This document shows, piece by piece, positions 63,090 to 64,000 of a stretch of 64,000 nucleotides of DNA. This DNA comes from Casuarina equisetifolia. Taxonomy: Eukaryota > Streptophyta > Magnoliopsida > Fagales > Casuarinaceae. The notes beneath the pieces are model-generated. The model saw only the letters and a program-made list of their open reading frames with translations. It was not told the DNA's origin and did not search any database. The stretch lies in assembly GCA_028551475.1 (NCBI GenBank), contig CM052359.1, forward strand, positions 8,991,583 to 9,055,582, written 5' to 3'. A program made the position numbers and the translations under genes. Every line of letters starts with the position of its first letter. Position 1 is the stretch's first letter.

Positions 63090-63599
63090 GAAGAGGTTAT
63101 TTTACGCGAGAAAACTTTTAAGAAAACAAAATATGGTAGACCCCATCACGATGGATAATAATAATAAAAAACTACGGTATATGCAGTGCGTCAAGAAAGG
63201 GGGATGAAAAAGGAGTCGAGATAATTGCGAAGTACTGTGGCACCAACACTCTTTGTCGTTAATATGTTTGAACACCCTATAAGACCCTTAAAATGGGTTC
63301 ATAAAACAAATGAGAACATATTAAGATAACATATTATTAACATGTAGATGGATTTATAATACTAAATATAAGAGAATTTTAGTTATGCATTTTGATATCA
63401 AAGAAAATATAACATAAAGTTGAAAAAGTCTTTTTAACTTACGATAAATCTTCTTATTTATGCTCTCCAAACATTTTTATTGCTATAAAGAGACATATAA
63501 AGAATTGTACCAAGCTAATATTGAGATTGAATAACATGACTTGATATAATCAAGTGGAATTAGCAAACATAACTTTATTAGATGACTCATATATAGGAA
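63090..63599. other. Upstream region of copy 3; no gene seen
   Basis: AT-rich; should hold the promoter of copy 3. A short (AAT) repeat lies at 63157-63168. No other feature recognised. Confidence 0.4.
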
Positions 63600-63619
63600 T
63601 AGACTTCATACTATTAGTA

Positions 63620-64000
63620 GTATCTCGAGGGCTTTCATCAATTAACTTATATTATAATTTTTGTGGTTCTCAATTAGAAAATAAGTCACACTTGTTTTTT
63701 CAATGTAATTGGATTAGGTAAATTTGGCGAAGTATTCTTACGCAACAAGGCATTCAGAGAAATATCTACAATTAGAATTCTAAACTACAATAGATGGTTA
63801 AACCAACAAAAAAAAAATTTTGTTGTAAAACTTTTTAAACTTTCTTTCTTAGTTTGCATGTATTGTATATGATCTAAACAAAATTATAGACATTCTCAAA
63901 ATAAGATTGTTGAAATACTAATTTTATTGGCTAAAATCATGAAAATAGTACCTGGAAAAGCATCTTTGTTTAAGAACATTAAATATTCTTGGGTAAATGT
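63620..64000 (+). mobile_element. LINE reverse-transcriptase tail fragment, cut by window edge
   Basis: Reads like the zinc-binding (zf-RVT) tail of plant L1 elements: VVLN.ENKSHLFFQCNW near 63660-63712 followed by IWRSILTQQGIQRNI, then VKLFKLSFLVCMYCI near 63825-63870 and QNKIVEIL. Stops interrupt it (for example TAG after NWIR). It continues beyond the window. Confidence 0.6.

Overview
The window is plant nuclear DNA, most likely from a eudicot. It is AT-rich, its genes have many introns, and long stretches are decayed LTR retrotransposons with LINE and SINE traces. I cannot name the species. The core content is a head-to-tail cluster of KUP/HAK/KT potassium transporter genes, all on the minus strand: three complete-looking copies (12384-18511, 51246-55001, 57336-62924) and one dead copy cut by the left window edge (1 to about 1490). 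Each complete copy has eight coding exons. Exons 2 to 7 are exactly 226, 249, 51, 261, 168 and 255 nt in all three, exon 8 is 956 or 959 nt, and every junction keeps the frame, giving proteins of about 777-779 residues. The N-terminus and overall sequence look most like the high-affinity HAK5-like clade (cluster I); this is inferred by eye.

Layout from left to right. 1-1490: broken HAK copy with a tRNA-like SINE head in an intron. 2090-3520: a family of roughly 200-bp repeats arranged first in one orientation, then inverted. 3924-8170: Ty1/copia remnant on the plus strand, lacking a 5' LTR. 8880-9300: Ty3/gypsy integrase scrap. 10150-11560: two LINE 3'-end scraps. 12384-18511: first intact HAK gene, with a hairpin/MITE-like element and a SINE-like element in its introns. 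19757-23918: Ty3/gypsy element with both LTRs and a near-perfect target-site duplication. 24782-25244: possible solo LTR. 27670-42518: an older minus-strand copia element split by a second minus-strand copia element (about 29410-37847). The two are further interrupted by two solo LTRs of one family (31168-32440 with CCATT duplications, 39442-41121 with GATAT duplications) and by an unidentified insertion. 43500-44190: direct repeat of about 320 bp. 46140-51026: plus-strand copia element with both LTRs, ending about 220 bp beyond the stop codon of the second HAK gene. 51246-62924: second and third HAK genes. 63600-64000: LINE zinc-binding-domain scrap running off the edge.

The HAK genes would act as plasma-membrane potassium importers, probably proton-coupled as in the studied members of the family; expression and substrate cannot be read from the DNA. 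The roughly 33 kb of transposon DNA between the first and second intact genes is the main reason the cluster is spread out. No rRNA gene, intact tRNA gene, CRISPR array or complete mobile element with open frames was seen. I saw nothing that clearly amounts to an undescribed biological system. The most informative structures are the tandem transporter family, the nested transposon stack, the inverted repeat array and the decay by Gln-to-TAG changes.
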